NCBI RefSeq assembly: GCF_001050035.1
Contig: NZ_CVTA01000044.1
Coordinates: 186,001 to 250,000 of the forward strand
Length of the DNA stretch: 64,000 nucleotides
Direction: 5' to 3'
Source of the DNA: Mycolicibacterium komanii
Lineage (GTDB): Bacteria; Actinomycetota; Actinomycetes; Mycobacteriales; Mycobacteriaceae
Shown here: piece by piece, positions 43,874 to 53,722 of the stretch
How the letters are laid out: each line of letters begins with the position of its first letter
Position numbering within the stretch: the stretch's first letter is position 1
Made by a program: the position numbers and the translations under genes
The notes under the pieces: model-generated
Databases searched by the model: none
Told to the model about the DNA's origin: nothing
The model's input: only the letters and a program-made list of their open reading frames with translations

Positions 43874-45214
43874 ATGAGCACCGTCGAGCAGAGCCGCCAT
43901 CTCGCCGGCACCACTCCCGGGCCGCGGTCACAGGAACTGATCGATCGCAAAGCCGCAGCGGTGGCCCGCGGCGTCGGCACCACCATGCCGGTCTATGCGG
44001 CGCGGGCGTTCGGCGGCATCGTCGAGGACGTCGACGGCAACCGACTGATCGACCTGGGCTCGGGCATCGCGGTCACCACGATCGGCAATTCGTCACCGCG
44101 GGTGGTCGAGGCGGTCCGGCGTCAGGTCGCCGAATTCACTCACACCTGCTTCATGATCACCCCGTACGAGGGTTATGTCGCCGTCGCCGAACATCTGAAC
44201 CGGCTCACCCCCGGCAGCGGGGAGAAGCGCTCGGCGCTGTTCAACTCGGGCGCCGAAGCCGTGGAGAACGCGATCAAGATCGCGCGGGCCTTTACGCGCA
44301 AGTCCGCCGTCGTCTCCTTCGACCACGCCTATCACGGCCGCACGAACCTGACGATGGCCCTGACCGCCAAGTCGATGCCCTACAAGCACGGCTTCGGCCC
44401 GTTCGCGCCCGAGATCTACCGCGCTCCCCTGTCCTATCCCTTCCGCGACACCGAGTTCGGCAAGGAGATGGCCACCGACGGCGAACGGGCGGCCCGCCGC
44501 GCCCTGGACGTCATCGAGAAGCAGGTGGGTGCCGACAACCTCGCCGCCGTCATCATCGAGCCGATCGCCGGCGAGGGAGGCTTCATCGTTCCCGCCGACG
44601 GCTTCCTGCCCGCGCTGCTGGGGTGGTGCCGCGACAACGGAGTGGTGTTCATCGCCGACGAGGTACAGACGGGTTTCGCCCGCACCGGTGCGATGTTCGC
44701 GTGCGAACACGAGGGCGTCGAACCCGATTTGATCGTCACCGCCAAGGGCATCGCCGACGGCCTCCCGCTGTCCGCGGTCACGGGTCGCGCCGAGATCATG
44801 GACGCTCCACACGTCAGCGGACTCGGCGGCACCTATGGAGGTAATCCGGTCGCGTGCGCCGCCGCGCTGGCCACCATCGCGACCATCGAGGCCGACGGCC
44901 TCGTCGAACGAGCGCGCCGGATCGAGCAGTTGATGAAGGTTCGGCTGGGCCGGCTGCAGGCCGAAGACGACCGCATCGGCGACGTCCGCGCCCGCGGGGC
45001 GATGATCGCGATGGAGCTGGTGAAGCCGGGCACGCTGGACCCCGACGCCGAGCTGACGCGGGCGCTGTGCGCGGGATGTCATGCCGCGGGCGTGATCGTG
45101 TTGTCCTGCGGGACATTCGGCAACGTGTTGCGCTTCCTGCCTCCGCTGACGATCAGCGACGACCTGCTCGTCGAGGGCCTCGACGTGCTCGCCTCAGTCC
45201 TCAAAGACCTGTGA
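43874..45214 (+). CDS. gabT: 4-aminobutyrate aminotransferase
   Basis: 446-residue class III PLP aminotransferase that transfers the amino group of GABA to 2-oxoglutarate. The PLP lysine is K291 in [27 protein letters not shown] holds the PLP-ring aspartate, and [16 protein letters not shown] is also typical. The gene corresponds to Rv2589. The next gene encodes an aminobutyraldehyde-type dehydrogenase 16 bp downstream, so putrescine-derived aminobutyraldehyde could be oxidised to GABA and then to succinate semialdehyde by this pair. Confidence 0.93.
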   Translation: MSTVEQSRHLAGTTPGPRSQELIDRKAAAVARGVGTTMPVYAARAFGGIVEDVDGNRLIDLGSGIAVTTIGNSSPRVVEAVRRQVAEFTHTCFMITPYEGYVAVAEHLNRLTPGSGEKRSALFNSGAEAVENAIKIARAFTRKSAVVSFDHAYHGRTNLTMALTAKSMPYKHGFGPFAPEIYRAPLSYPFRDTEFGKEMATDGERAARRALDVIEKQVGADNLAAVIIEPIAGEGGFIVPADGFLPALLGWCRDNGVVFIADEVQTGFARTGAMFACEHEGVEPDLIVTAKGIADGLPLSAVTGRAEIMDAPHVSGLGGTYGGNPVACAAALATIATIEADGLVERARRIEQLMKVRLGRLQAEDDRIGDVRARGAMIAMELVKPGTLDPDAELTRALCAGCHAAGVIVLSCGTFGNVLRFLPPLTISDDLLVEGLDVLASVLKDL

Positions 45215-45230
45215 CTCACAAGGAGATCGA

Positions 45231-46664
45231 ATGACTACGGTCCAGAATTTCATCGGCGGCGAGAGCGTCGACTCGGTCAGCGGCGCCACCATGCCGCTGG
45301 TCGATCCGTCGACCGGTGAGCGGTACGGCACCGCGCCGATCTCGAACGAGACCGACATCGACAATGCCTACGCCGCCGCATCCAAGGCGTTCGCCGACTG
45401 GAAGCGCACCACTCCGTCGGTGCGACAGAAGGCGTTGCTGGATTTCGCCGATGACGTTGAAAAGCACGCGCAGGCGCTGGTGGAGGCCGAGGGCCGCAAC
45501 ACCGGCAAGCCCAACCACGTGACGATGGCCGAAGAGATTCCGCCGATGGTGGACCAGATCCGGTTCTTCGCGGGCGCTGCGCGGATGCTGGAGGGCAAGT
45601 CGGCCGGCGAGTACATGGAGAACCACACGTCGTGGATCCGCCGCGAACCGGTCGGCGTGGTCGGCCAGGTGGCGCCGTGGAACTACCCGATGATGATGGC
45701 GATCTGGAAGTTCGTGCCCGCGGTGGCGGCGGGCAACGCCGTCGTCATAAAGCCCAGCGACACGACCCCGGTCACCACGGTGATGCTGGCCGAGATCGCG
45801 GCCAAGCACTTTCCGCCGGGAGTGCTGAATGTCGTTTGCGGAGACCGCGATACGGGTGCCGCCGTGGTGGCGCACCCCACCCCGCAGATGGTGTCGATCA
45901 CCGGGTCCGTCGCGGCGGGCCGTGCGGTGGCCGTCAGCGCCGGCGGACATCTCAAGCGCACACACCTGGAGTTGGGCGGCAAGGCACCGGTGATCGTGTT
46001 CGACGACAGCGACATCGCATCGGCGGCCGAAGGCATCGCGACGGCGGGCTATTTCAACGCCGGCCAGGACTGCACCGCGGCCACGCGCGTGCTCGCGACG
46101 GCACGGGTCGCCTCGGACCTGACCGAGGCGCTGGCCGAGCAGGCGCGCGCGGCGACGACGACGTACGGCAAGCCCGCCGACGACGAGGACGCGTGGGTGC
46201 CGCCGGTGAACAATGCCAACCAGTTGGAGCGGGTGCTCGGATTCCTTGGCGACGTGCCGTCGCATGCGACGGTCGCGGTCGGCGGAGGACGGCAGGGCGA
46301 CAAGGGTTTCTACGTCGAACCGACCGTGATCGGCGGCCTGCGCCAGGACGACCGGCTGGTCCAGGAGGAGATCTTCGGCCCGGTCATCACCGTGCAGTCG
46401 TTCTCCGACGAGGACGAGGCGATCGCGTGGGCCAATGGCACCGAATACGGGTTGGCGTCCTCGGTGTGGACGCGTGACGTGTCTCGGGCACTGCGGGTTT
46501 CAGCGGCCCTGGACTTCGGGTGCGTGTGGATCAACACTCACATTCCGCTGGTGGCCGAGATGCCGCACGGCGGGTTCAAGTCCTCGGGACACGGTAAAGA
46601 CCTGTCGATGTACGGCTTCGAGGATTACACCCGCATCAAGCACGTCATGGCCTATACGGGCTGA
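45231..46664 (+). CDS. Aldehyde dehydrogenase, probable gamma-aminobutyraldehyde dehydrogenase
   Basis: 477-residue NAD(P)-dependent aldehyde dehydrogenase. The catalytic cysteine is C281 in [12 protein letters not shown], the general base is E247 in HLELGGKAP, and the cofactor loop [12 protein letters not shown] is present. [14 protein letters not shown] and the aromatic pocket residues near the C-terminus ([21 protein letters not shown]) match the aminobutyraldehyde/betaine-aldehyde group. It probably oxidises 4-aminobutanal to GABA, the step before GabT; the assignment within the ALDH superfamily is inference supported by the gabT neighbour. An AAGGAG site precedes the ATG. Its last 13 bases overlap the alpha/beta hydrolase remnant on the other strand. 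Confidence 0.87.
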   Translation: MTTVQNFIGGESVDSVSGATMPLVDPSTGERYGTAPISNETDIDNAYAAASKAFADWKRTTPSVRQKALLDFADDVEKHAQALVEAEGRNTGKPNHVTMAEEIPPMVDQIRFFAGAARMLEGKSAGEYMENHTSWIRREPVGVVGQVAPWNYPMMMAIWKFVPAVAAGNAVVIKPSDTTPVTTVMLAEIAAKHFPPGVLNVVCGDRDTGAAVVAHPTPQMVSITGSVAAGRAVAVSAGGHLKRTHLELGGKAPVIVFDDSDIASAAEGIATAGYFNAGQDCTAATRVLATARVASDLTEALAEQARAATTTYGKPADDEDAWVPPVNNANQLERVLGFLGDVPSHATVAVGGGRQGDKGFYVEPTVIGGLRQDDRLVQEEIFGPVITVQSFSDEDEAIAWANGTEYGLASSVWTRDVSRALRVSAALDFGCVWINTHIPLVAEMPHGGFKSSGHGKDLSMYGFEDYTRIKHVMAYTG

Positions 46665-46879
46665 CTACCCGTGCCATTTGTGGAGTGTCGGCGGCGCTGA
46701 CCGTCGGTGCGGCTCCACAGATCGCACAGTGACCGGGCGATCCGGTCGCGGTCGATCAACAGGTGCGACACATGTCCCGTCCCCGCGACCTCTTCGACGC
46801 GACAGTCCGCGACGGCGGCGCAGGTGCTCCGGGCCTCCTCGGGGCGCCACCCCATCACGTCGTCGCGAACCGACATCAC
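46652..46879 (-). pseudogene. Remnant of an alpha/beta hydrolase, C-terminal part only
   Basis: The 75-codon frame carries DDVMGWRPEEARSTCAAVADCRVEEVAGTGHVSHLLIDRDRIARSL. This is the usual C-terminal end of an alpha/beta hydrolase, including the catalytic histidine in GTGHVSHLL. No nucleophile-bearing N-terminal half exists upstream; that side runs directly into the cytochrome P450 remnant. The last part of the frame runs into the 3' end of the aldehyde dehydrogenase gene. It is probably non-functional. Confidence 0.6.
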
Positions 46880-46882
46880 GAG

Positions 46883-46898
46883 CGACTAGACGACTAGA
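46883..46898. repeat. 8-bp tandem duplication at the remnant junction
   Basis: CGACTAGA is repeated at 46883-46890 and 46891-46898. It lies exactly between the hydrolase fragment and the P450 fragment and supplies the stop codon of the latter. It may mark the repair joint of a deletion. Confidence 0.5.
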
Positions 46899-47202
46899 AG
46901 ACCCGGACGCCGATCAACGTGGCCACGAAGCGGTAGATGTCGTCGACGGTGAGTTCGACGCCGCCGACCTCGATGTCGATCAGGTCGGAGAGCAGGTCGT
47001 CGGTCGGCTTCCAACAGCGCTCGGCGATCTTGACGTCGATGTACTGGAACAGCGCCTCTTCGTCGTGCGGGGTCATCGGGCCTGCGGCCAGACGGGCGAA
47101 CATCGCCCAGTCCTCCTGCGGGAAGCCGAACGCCTCACACACCGCAGTGGCCGAATTCTGGCGCGCGACAACGGAATCGGTGATACCAGGCCTGTCGGGC
47201 AT
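46894..47202 (-). pseudogene. Remnant of a cytochrome P450 (internal part)
   Basis: The 102-codon frame contains FGFPQEDWAMFARLAA and then PTDDLLSDLIDIEVGGVEL and DDIYRFVATLIG. These are the D-to-I helix region of bacterial P450s, where DDLLSALI leads into the I helix. The frame stops before the expected AGxxT of the I helix. The EXXR and haem-cysteine regions are absent. Oddly, it keeps a start codon with a CAGGAGG ribosome site, so a short product could still be made. A palindrome lies upstream at 47288-47300. Confidence 0.6.
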
Positions 47203-47287
47203 GGTGGGCCTCCTGACAAAGAGAGCTACGTCGGCTATCGGACGCCACCAAGGTGTTGATCGAAAAGGCGCACGTCGAATTGGTTAC

Positions 47288-47300
47288 CTAGCCAGGCTAG
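47288..47300. promoter_or_regulatory. 13-bp palindrome upstream of the P450 remnant
   Basis: CTAGCC-A-GGCTAG is perfect. It lies 86 bp before the remnant's ATG and may be a surviving operator of the deleted gene. No regulator gene is adjacent. Confidence 0.35.
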
Positions 47301-47409
47301 TTTCCGTCTCGGCCGCCGGCAGTCATGCAGGTCACAGCGACGCGGTGAAACTCGTCGCACGGACCGCGCGAGTGGGATCTACGTCACCCCAACGGGATCG
47401 GCCAACGCA

Positions 47410-47442
47410 AAGCGCCCCAGACGTCGAGCGTCTGGGGCGCTT
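47410..47442 (-). terminator. Strong hairpin terminator of the VAGHTGP-repeat membrane gene
   Basis: Perfect 14-bp arms (47410-47423 and 47429-47442) flank a 5-nt loop, 12 bases after the stop of the minus-strand gene ending at 47454. Reading on that strand the hairpin is followed by TTGCGTTGGC, only mildly T-rich. It is GC-dominated, as expected in mycobacteria. Confidence 0.75.
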
Positions 47443-47453
47443 GGGTGGAGAGG

Positions 47454-48236
47454 TTACCGGTGGGCGAGGCGCCCGCCGCGATCGCCGCGCGACCGGAACA
47501 TGTTCCGCCAGTTGCGCTTGCGACGCGGTTGCGCGGCCTCGGCCGTCGGCCCGATCACCTCGGTGCGCTGGTCGGCCATCGCGGGCTGACCGGCGACCGG
47601 ACCCGTGTGACCGGCGACCGGACCCGTGTGGTGGTCGGCCACCGGAGCGGTGACAGGCCCGGTGTGGCCCGCGACCGGAGTCGGTTCGGCCGTCGCCACC
47701 GGCGCGTGCTCGTCCGCGGTCGTGTGCGCAGTCACCGGTCGGTCGGCCCACTCGACGTCGCGCACACTGCGCACCGAGATGCGGCCGAGCGCCGCGGCAC
47801 CCAGGAACACGATCAACGCTCCGAGGCCGTAGAAGAACATCAGCTCGAGCGCGATGCGCTTGGCCTCGGTGGCGGCAACGGGCGAACCCGCGTCACCGAG
47901 GTTCAACGGACCCGCCACCGCGCGGCCGATGATGAACCACACGCCGCCCGCAACCGCGAGCCAGCCGCCGAGCGAGGCCGTCGCCCGGTTGCGCGACATC
48001 AGCAGCAGCAGGCCGCCCAGCACGGTCACCGCGCCCGGCAGCACCTCCAACCAGCCCCGGCCGGTCGTCCACATCCAAGCCTGGTCGGGGCTGTACGCGA
48101 AGTTGAACAGCGGGCCGATGAAGGGAGCCAGTGCGCCCCAGGCGCCCAGCAGTATCAGCAGGAAACCACTCGTGGCCCCGCGACTGCGCGGCATTCGCAT
48201 CCGCCCACCTCGGGGATGTACTCGCGTCTCGGTCAT
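47454..48236 (-). CDS. Four-helix membrane protein with VAGHTGP-repeat tail (unknown function)
   Basis: 260-residue protein I do not recognise by family. It has four membrane helices: about 22-44, 63-80, 88-108 and 128-152. A cytoplasmic or external tail of about 100 residues follows. The tail has repeats of the type AGHTGPV (residues about 189-222) and ends in a basic segment, PRRKRNWRNMFRSRGDRGG. The repeat is encoded by a 21-bp perfect tandem duplication. The gene is monocistronic with its own terminator, and diverges from the mycothiol-type DinB gene at 48311. Confidence 0.75.
   Translation of the reverse strand: MTETRVHPRGGRMRMPRSRGATSGFLLILLGAWGALAPFIGPLFNFAYSPDQAWMWTTGRGWLEVLPGAVTVLGGLLLLMSRNRATASLGGWLAVAGGVWFIIGRAVAGPLNLGDAGSPVAATEAKRIALELMFFYGLGALIVFLGAAALGRISVRSVRDVEWADRPVTAHTTADEHAPVATAEPTPVAGHTGPVTAPVADHHTGPVAGHTGPVAGQPAMADQRTEVIGPTAEAAQPRRKRNWRNMFRSRGDRGGRLAHR
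47588..47629. repeat. Two perfect 21-bp tandem repeats inside the membrane protein gene
   Basis: Bases 47588-47608 and 47609-47629 are identical and stay in frame, adding one seven-residue AGHTGPV unit. Repeat number may vary between strains. Confidence 0.8.
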
Positions 48237-48298
48237 GATGCCTCCTTGGTCCTGAGGCGTGGTTACCCGCGCTGACGCATACGTAACCGGTCATTGGC

Positions 48299-48304
48299 TA
48301 GGTT
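48299..48304 (+). promoter_or_regulatory. Putative -10 element, leaderless start
   Basis: TAGGTT lies six bases before the ATG at 48311; no ribosome site is visible. Confidence 0.5.
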
Positions 48305-48310
48305 GGCGCC

Positions 48311-48937
48311 ATGCGACTCGACGGTGACGCAGCCCGCCGTGTCCTGGCCGACACGTGGCAGCGGTGGGCGCGACGGTGCGCAGAACTGACCGCCGACGAA
48401 TGGTCCACACCCACGCGCTGCGGAGGCTGGGACGTCGCAGCGCTGCTCGCCCACATCTGCCCGGAACCGGCCATGTTCGACCGTCTCACCGGCGCTGTGA
48501 TCGAGGGTCCCGCCGCCGTCACCGACGCGGCAACCCTGCTGCGTCGCTTCAACGAACCCGACGGAGTCGCCAACATCAACGCTGAAAGCCTTGCCGAACA
48601 AGCGGTTTCAGAGTCCGCAGCGCTGACCCCGCAGGAGGCCGCCCGGCGGTTCGACGAGAGCGCGCGGGTGCTGCGTGCCACGCCGATGCCCGCAGAGACC
48701 ACGATCGCGTATCCGGTCGTCGGCAGCACGACGCTGGCCGTCGTCGCCGAGACCGCGCTCATGGAGGCGACGGTGCACCTGCTCGACCTCGCCGATGCGG
48801 TCGGCGGTGTCGCACCGTCGGCCGAGGCGTTGAACGCCACGCGGGACCTGTTGATCTGCGTGCCCGACGCGACGCTGGCCGTCGAGGTGCTCGCCGGGCG
48901 CGCCGATCCCGCGAGGGCGCTCCCAGCGATCCGCTGA
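48311..48937 (+). CDS. DinB/mycothiol-dependent maleylpyruvate isomerase-like protein
   Basis: 208-residue protein with an N-terminal DinB-like four-helix domain. The start RVLADTWQRWARRCAELTADEWSTPTRCGGWDVAALLAHI has the histidine expected to contribute to a metal site, and LMEATVHLLDLADAVGG supplies the later HxxD motif. Actinobacterial members of this group are annotated as mycothiol-dependent maleylpyruvate isomerase or mycothiol S-transferase-like proteins. A role in thiol-dependent detoxification is therefore plausible. The specific substrate is unknown. The gene appears leaderless. Confidence 0.82.
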   Translation: MRLDGDAARRVLADTWQRWARRCAELTADEWSTPTRCGGWDVAALLAHICPEPAMFDRLTGAVIEGPAAVTDAATLLRRFNEPDGVANINAESLAEQAVSESAALTPQEAARRFDESARVLRATPMPAETTIAYPVVGSTTLAVVAETALMEATVHLLDLADAVGGVAPSAEALNATRDLLICVPDATLAVEVLAGRADPARALPAIR

Positions 48938-49085
48938 CCAGCCGCGGCGGGTCTGGCAGAAAGCGCTGCTCATGCTCACAGCAAGCTCCCAGCTGGCGAG
49001 GGAATACTTTTAGTTCGACTATCGATGTTTTTAGTGGACGCAATGGCGCGCCCCCGCAATCCACGCTCGTCCGAAGGATCTCTTG

Positions 49086-52000
49086 ATGACGACTGATAAC
49101 CGCGAGGCGCGACTCGAGCGCCGTATTTCCGATTTGTTCGACACCGATCCGCAGTTCGCCGCTGCACGCCCTTCAGAACAGGTCGCAGAGGCCATCGAAG
49201 CGATCGACCTCTCTGTCCCCCAGCTCATCCAAACCATCTTCGACGGCTACGCCGATCGTCCCGCGCTCGGTGAACGCGCCGTCGAGTTCGTCACCGATCC
49301 AACGACGGGACGCACCGCCGCCCAACTGCTTCCCCGGTTCGACACCATCACCTATCGCGAGGTGTCGGACCGTGTCCGGGCAGTGGCCGCCGCCTTGGCG
49401 GAGTTCCCGGTACGCACCGGTGACCGCGTCGCAATCGTCGGCTTCACCAGCATCGACTACACGACCGTCGACATGGCGCTGCTGCACCTCGGTGCTGTCT
49501 CCGTGCCTCTGCAGACCAGCGCGGCCGCGACCCAGCTGCAGCCGATCTCCGTCGAGACCGAACCGGTCGCGATCGCGTCGAGTGTCGACTTCCTCGACGA
49601 CGCGGTCGAGGTGATGCTCACCGGTCACCTCCCGCAACACCTGATCGTGTTCGACTACCACCCCGAGGTCGACGACCACCGCACCGCGCTCGACGCGGCG
49701 AAGGCGCGCCTCGGTGAAACCGGCGTTCGGGTCGAGACTTTGGACGATGCCGTCGCCCGCGGCCGTGCGCTGCCGGTCCCCGCACCGGCCGACGTCGACG
49801 ACGACGAGCTCGCGCTGCTGATCTACACCTCGGGCAGCACCGGCGCGCCGAAGGGCGCGATGTATCAGCGCAAGATGGTGGCGAACTCGTGGCGCCGGTC
49901 GAGCATGGCGATGTGGGGTGGCGGGCAGGCGCTTCCGTCGATCACGTTGAACTTCATGCCGATGAGCCACATAATGGGCCGCGGCATCCTGTACGCCACG
50001 CTGGGTGCGGGCGGCACCGCGTATTTCGTTGCCAGAAGCGACCTCTCGACGTTCCTCGACGACATCGCGTTGGTGCGTCCCACGCAGCTGAGCTTCGTGC
50101 CGCGCATCTGGGACATGATGTTCCAGCAGTTCCAGAGCGAGGTCGACCGTCGTACCGCCGAGGGCGTCGACCGCTGGGCCGCCGAGACCGATGTGCTCGC
50201 CGATCTGCGCCAGAACCTGTTGGGCGGCCGGTTCGTCTCGGCGATGACGGGGTCCGCGCCGATCTCGCCGGAGATGAAGACTTTCGTCGAATCACTGCTC
50301 GACCTGCACCTGACCGACGGCTACGGATCCACCGAAGCCGGTGCGGTTTTCGTCGACGGACAGGTGTCGCGTCCCCCGGTCGTCGACTACCGGTTGGCCG
50401 ACGTCCCCGATCTCGGGTACTACCGCACCGATCGTCCGTATCCGCGCGGCGAGCTGCTCGTGAAGTCGGAGACGATGTTCCCCGGCTATTACAAGCGGCC
50501 CGAGATCACCGCGTCGGTGTTCGACGTCGACGGCTACTACAAGACCGGCGACATCGTGGCCGAGGTCGGCCCGGACCAGTTGGTCTATCTCGACCGCCGC
50601 AACAACGTGCTCAAGCTGTCGCAGGGCGAGTTCGTCACGGTCGCGAAACTGGAGGCGGCGTTCGGAACCAGCCCGCTGATCCGCCAGATCTTCGTCTACG
50701 GCAACAGCGCCCGTTCCTACCTGCTCGCGGTGATCGTGCCGACCGACGACGCGCTGGCCCGCTACGACGGTGAGGCGCTGAAGACCGCGATCAGCGAATC
50801 CCTGCAGGACGTCGCAAGGACGGCCGGACTGCAGTCGTACGAGATTCCGCGCGACTTCATCGTCGAGACAACGCCGTTCACGCTCGAGAACGGTCTGCTC
50901 ACCGGCATCCGCAAGCTTGCGCGGCCGAAGCTCAAGGAGCACTACGGCGAACGGTTGGAGGCGCTCTACACCGAGCTGGCCGACAGCCAGGCCGCCGAAC
51001 TGAGCGCCCTGCGCCAGCACGGCGCCGAGAAGCCGGTTCTCGAGACGATCAGCCGGGCCGCCGGCGCCCTGCTGGGCGCAACGACCGCCGAGCTGCAGCC
51101 CGACGCCCACTTCACCGACCTCGGTGGGGATTCATTGTCCGCGTTGACGTTCGGTAATCTGCTGAACGAGATCTACGACATCGAGGTGCCGGTCGGCGTC
51201 ATCGTCAGTCCGGCCAACGATCTGGCGGCACTCACCGCTTACATCGAGGCTGCACGCGAACCCGGTTCCAAGAGGCCGACATTCGCGTCGGTGCACGGCC
51301 GGGACGCAACCGAGGTACACGCCGGCGACTTGACGTTGGACAAGTTTCTCGACGCCGCCACCCTGGCGACTGCACCGTCGCTGTCCGGCCCGAGCACCGA
51401 GGTGCGCACCGTGCTGTTGACCGGCGCGACCGGCTTCCTGGGCCGCTATCTGGCGCTGGAGTGGCTCGAGCGCATGGCCATGGTGGGCGGCAAGGTGATC
51501 TGCCTGGTGCGCGCGAAGGACGATGCGTCGGCGCGCGAGCGGTTGGACCGGACGTTCGACTCGGGTGATCCCCGATTGCTGCGTCACTACCGGGAATTGG
51601 CCGCCGATCACCTGGAGGTCATCGCCGGCGACAAGGGTGAGACCGACCTCGGCCTCGATCGCCGGACCTGGCAGCGGCTCGCCGACACCGTGGACCTGAT
51701 CGTCGATCCGGCAGCACTGGTCAACCACGTGTTGCCCTACAGCCAGCTGTTCGGGCCCAACGCCGTCGGCACCGCCGAGCTGATCCGCATCGCGTTGACG
51801 ACGAAGATCAAGCCGTTCGTCTACGTGTCGACGATCGGTGTCGGCGCGGGCATCACCCCCGGGCGGTTCACCGAGGACGGCGACATCCGGGTGATCAGCC
51901 CGACGCGCCAGGTCGACGACACCTACGCGAACGGTTACGGCAACAGCAAGTGGGCCGGCGAGGTGCTGCTGCGCGAGGCGCACGACCTGTGCGGGCTGCC

Positions 52001-52607
52001 GGTCGCGGTCTTCCGTTGCGACATGATCCTGGCCGACACCACCTATGCCGGACAGCTCAACGTGCCGGACATGTTCACGCGGTTGATCCTGAGCCTCGTC
52101 GCGACCGGCATCGCGCCGTTCTCGTTCTACGAGGTCGACGCGGACGGCCAGCGCCAACGCGCGCACTACGACGGCCTTCCCGTCGAGTTCATCGCCGACG
52201 CCATCTCGACGCTGGGCGCGCAGGTGGGCCACGACGCCGGACCGGGTTTCGAGACGTATCACGTCATGAACCCCTACGACGACGGCATCGGGCTCGACGA
52301 GTTCGTCGACTGGCTGATCGACGCCGGCTATCCGGTCGAACGCGTCGGTGACTATGCCACGTGGTTGCAGCGGTTCGACACCGCGATCCGCGGGTTGCCC
52401 GAACGACAGCGGCAGGCGTCGCTGCTCCCGCTGCTGCACAACTACCAGCGGCCCGAGACCCCGATCCGGGGTTCGATCGCGCCGACCGAGCGGTTCCGCA
52501 CGGCGGTGCAGGACGCGAAGATCGGTCCGGACAAGGACATCCCGCACGTGACGCGTGACGTCATCGTCAAGTACGTCACCGACCTGCAGCTGCTGGGCCT
52601 GCTCTAA
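49086..52607 (+). CDS. car: Carboxylic acid reductase (FadD9-like)
   Basis: 1173-residue three-domain enzyme that reduces a carboxylic acid to its aldehyde with ATP and NADPH. The adenylation domain has [12 protein letters not shown] at 247-258 and [10 protein letters not shown]. The carrier domain has LGGDSLSAL with S683 as the phosphopantetheine site. The reductase domain has TGATGFLG at 779-786 and the catalytic Y951/K955 in YGNSK. Activation needs a phosphopantetheinyl transferase encoded elsewhere. It corresponds to Rv2590 next to gabT. AAGGAT lies before the ATG; a TTG three bases earlier is not needed. The natural substrate is probably an aromatic or fatty acid. Confidence 0.95.
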   Translation: MTTDNREARLERRISDLFDTDPQFAAARPSEQVAEAIEAIDLSVPQLIQTIFDGYADRPALGERAVEFVTDPTTGRTAAQLLPRFDTITYREVSDRVRAVAAALAEFPVRTGDRVAIVGFTSIDYTTVDMALLHLGAVSVPLQTSAAATQLQPISVETEPVAIASSVDFLDDAVEVMLTGHLPQHLIVFDYHPEVDDHRTALDAAKARLGETGVRVETLDDAVARGRALPVPAPADVDDDELALLIYTSGSTGAPKGAMYQRKMVANSWRRSSMAMWGGGQALPSITLNFMPMSHIMGRGILYATLGAGGTAYFVARSDLSTFLDDIALVRPTQLSFVPRIWDMMFQQFQSEVDRRTAEGVDRWAAETDVLADLRQNLLGGRFVSAMTGSAPISPEMKTFVESLLDLHLTDGYGSTEAGAVFVDGQVSRPPVVDYRLADVPDLGYYRTDRPYPRGELLVKSETMFPGYYKRPEITASVFDVDGYYKTGDIVAEVGPDQLVYLDRRNNVLKLSQGEFVTVAKLEAAFGTSPLIRQIFVYGNSARSYLLAVIVPTDDALARYDGEALKTAISESLQDVARTAGLQSYEIPRDFIVETTPFTLENGLLTGIRKLARPKLKEHYGERLEALYTELADSQAAELSALRQHGAEKPVLETISRAAGALLGATTAELQPDAHFTDLGGDSLSALTFGNLLNEIYDIEVPVGVIVSPANDLAALTAYIEAAREPGSKRPTFASVHGRDATEVHAGDLTLDKFLDAATLATAPSLSGPSTEVRTVLLTGATGFLGRYLALEWLERMAMVGGKVICLVRAKDDASARERLDRTFDSGDPRLLRHYRELAADHLEVIAGDKGETDLGLDRRTWQRLADTVDLIVDPAALVNHVLPYSQLFGPNAVGTAELIRIALTTKIKPFVYVSTIGVGAGITPGRFTEDGDIRVISPTRQVDDTYANGYGNSKWAGEVLLREAHDLCGLPVAVFRCDMILADTTYAGQLNVPDMFTRLILSLVATGIAPFSFYEVDADGQRQRAHYDGLPVEFIADAISTLGAQVGHDAGPGFETYHVMNPYDDGIGLDEFVDWLIDAGYPVERVGDYATWLQRFDTAIRGLPERQRQASLLPLLHNYQRPETPIRGSIAPTERFRTAVQDAKIGPDKDIPHVTRDVIVKYVTDLQLLGLL

Positions 52608-52615
52608 CGCGACGT

Positions 52616-52671
52616 CGAACGTGCGGCCGCTGCGAGATCTCCCCGACAAGATCGCAGTGGCCGCACGTTCG
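52616..52671. terminator. Long stem-loop between convergent car and DUF1304 genes
   Basis: CGAACGTGCGGCC (52616-52628) pairs perfectly with GGCCGCACGTTCG (52659-52671). A second segment (TGCGA/TCGCA) extends the stem across a small internal mismatch, and the loop lies at about 52640-52649. It is a likely bidirectional 3'-end structure. Confidence 0.62.
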
Positions 52672-52683
52672 GCGCACCCGGCA

Positions 52684-53064
52684 CTATAGCGCCACCGCCA
52701 GGATCAGCAACACGATCGCGATCAGCGGGAAGATCCCCTGTGTGACAGCGGCCCTCGCCTTGTCCGGTGAGGACAGCAACAGCACCAGCGCCGCGGCCAG
52801 CATCGAGCCGACACCGGCGAAGATCAGTGCGAGGCCAACCCAGCCGAGCCCGCCGATGACGATCCCCACGATCGTGATGATCGCCAGAAACAGGTTGTAG
52901 AAACCCTGGTTGAACGCCAACTCCTTGGTGGCCAGCGCCTGTTCCTCGGAGAGTCCGAACGTCGCCCTGGTGCGCGGCGACGTCCACGTCAGAGACTCCA
53001 TGACCCAGATGTAGATGTGCAGCAGGGCCGCGAGCCCCGCGAAGAACAATCCGGCATAACCCAT
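52684..53064 (-). CDS. DUF1304 membrane protein
   Basis: 126-residue protein with four membrane helices. The N-terminal half carries LAALLHIYIWVMESLTW and the EEQALATKELAFNQGFYNLFLAI pattern that defines DUF1304. The function is unknown. Its ATG overlaps the stop of the upstream membrane gene by one base (TAATG), so it is translationally coupled to it. Confidence 0.88.
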   Translation of the reverse strand: MGYAGLFFAGLAALLHIYIWVMESLTWTSPRTRATFGLSEEQALATKELAFNQGFYNLFLAIITIVGIVIGGLGWVGLALIFAGVGSMLAAALVLLLSSPDKARAAVTQGIFPLIAIVLLILAVAL

Positions 53065-53702
53065 TACACGCCCACACTTTCCACTCGAACCACCGGCGGT
53101 ATCGCCACCATGACCAGCCCCATCAGCACCATCCACACCACGACGGCGTACGCGCCGGGCAGCCCGATCCAGGTGTGCAGCAGCGCAGGCACGCCGAGCA
53201 CCGCCAGCGCCGCCGACCACTTCGGCAGCACACCGGTGCGCCAGACGATGTATGCGGTAGCGAAAATCAGTGTGGCCGAACCGATGTGGCTGTAGTGGTA
53301 CAGCCACACCGCCAGGCCGAGGAACGGCTGCGAGTACGACGTCACGGTGAGGTCGTCGAACCGCACGATGGCGGCCGGAATCGCGACCTCGGCGGACAGC
53401 CCGGCCGCGGTCAGCGCGAGAAACACCGCACCACCCAGCGCCGCGGTGTACACCGCGCCGGTGGGCCCGGCCGCCGACCGCAACACCGAAATAAGCACCC
53501 CGACGAACAACAGGCCGAAGAGCAGATGCAGCAGCGGCAGGGTGCCGTTCAAGGTGAGAAACGTTGCCGCACGGTCGAAATAGGCGTCCACCCCGCCGGC
53601 GTCTTTCGGCGTCTCGGGCGAGCCGACCAGATACGCCGGCACGATCACACCTGCGGAGGCCACACCGAGCAAGCCGCCCAGCCTGATCGTGCCGCTGCCC
53701 AT
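53064..53702 (-). CDS. Six-helix membrane protein (unknown function)
   Basis: 212-residue integral membrane protein with six predicted helices, including VASAGVIVPAYLV, LLHLLFGLLFVGVLISVLR, ALGGAVFLALTAAG, LAVWLYHYSHIGSATLIFATAYIVW, LAVLGVPALLHTWI and VVVWMVLMGLVMVAI. I do not recognise the family. A GAGGAGG ribosome site precedes the ATG at 53700-53702. It follows ruvB by 20 bp and overlaps DUF1304 downstream, so both may be transcribed from the ruv operon. Confidence 0.75.
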   Translation of the reverse strand: MGSGTIRLGGLLGVASAGVIVPAYLVGSPETPKDAGGVDAYFDRAATFLTLNGTLPLLHLLFGLLFVGVLISVLRSAAGPTGAVYTAALGGAVFLALTAAGLSAEVAIPAAIVRFDDLTVTSYSQPFLGLAVWLYHYSHIGSATLIFATAYIVWRTGVLPKWSAALAVLGVPALLHTWIGLPGAYAVVVWMVLMGLVMVAIPPVVRVESVGV

Positions 53703-53722
53703 CTCGTCCTCCTCGGTCGAAC

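Noticed and set aside
46665..47453. Additional intact gene between the aldehyde dehydrogenase and the four-helix membrane protein
   Set aside because: Only the two remnants, a palindrome and a terminator are visible; other frames give no family signal.
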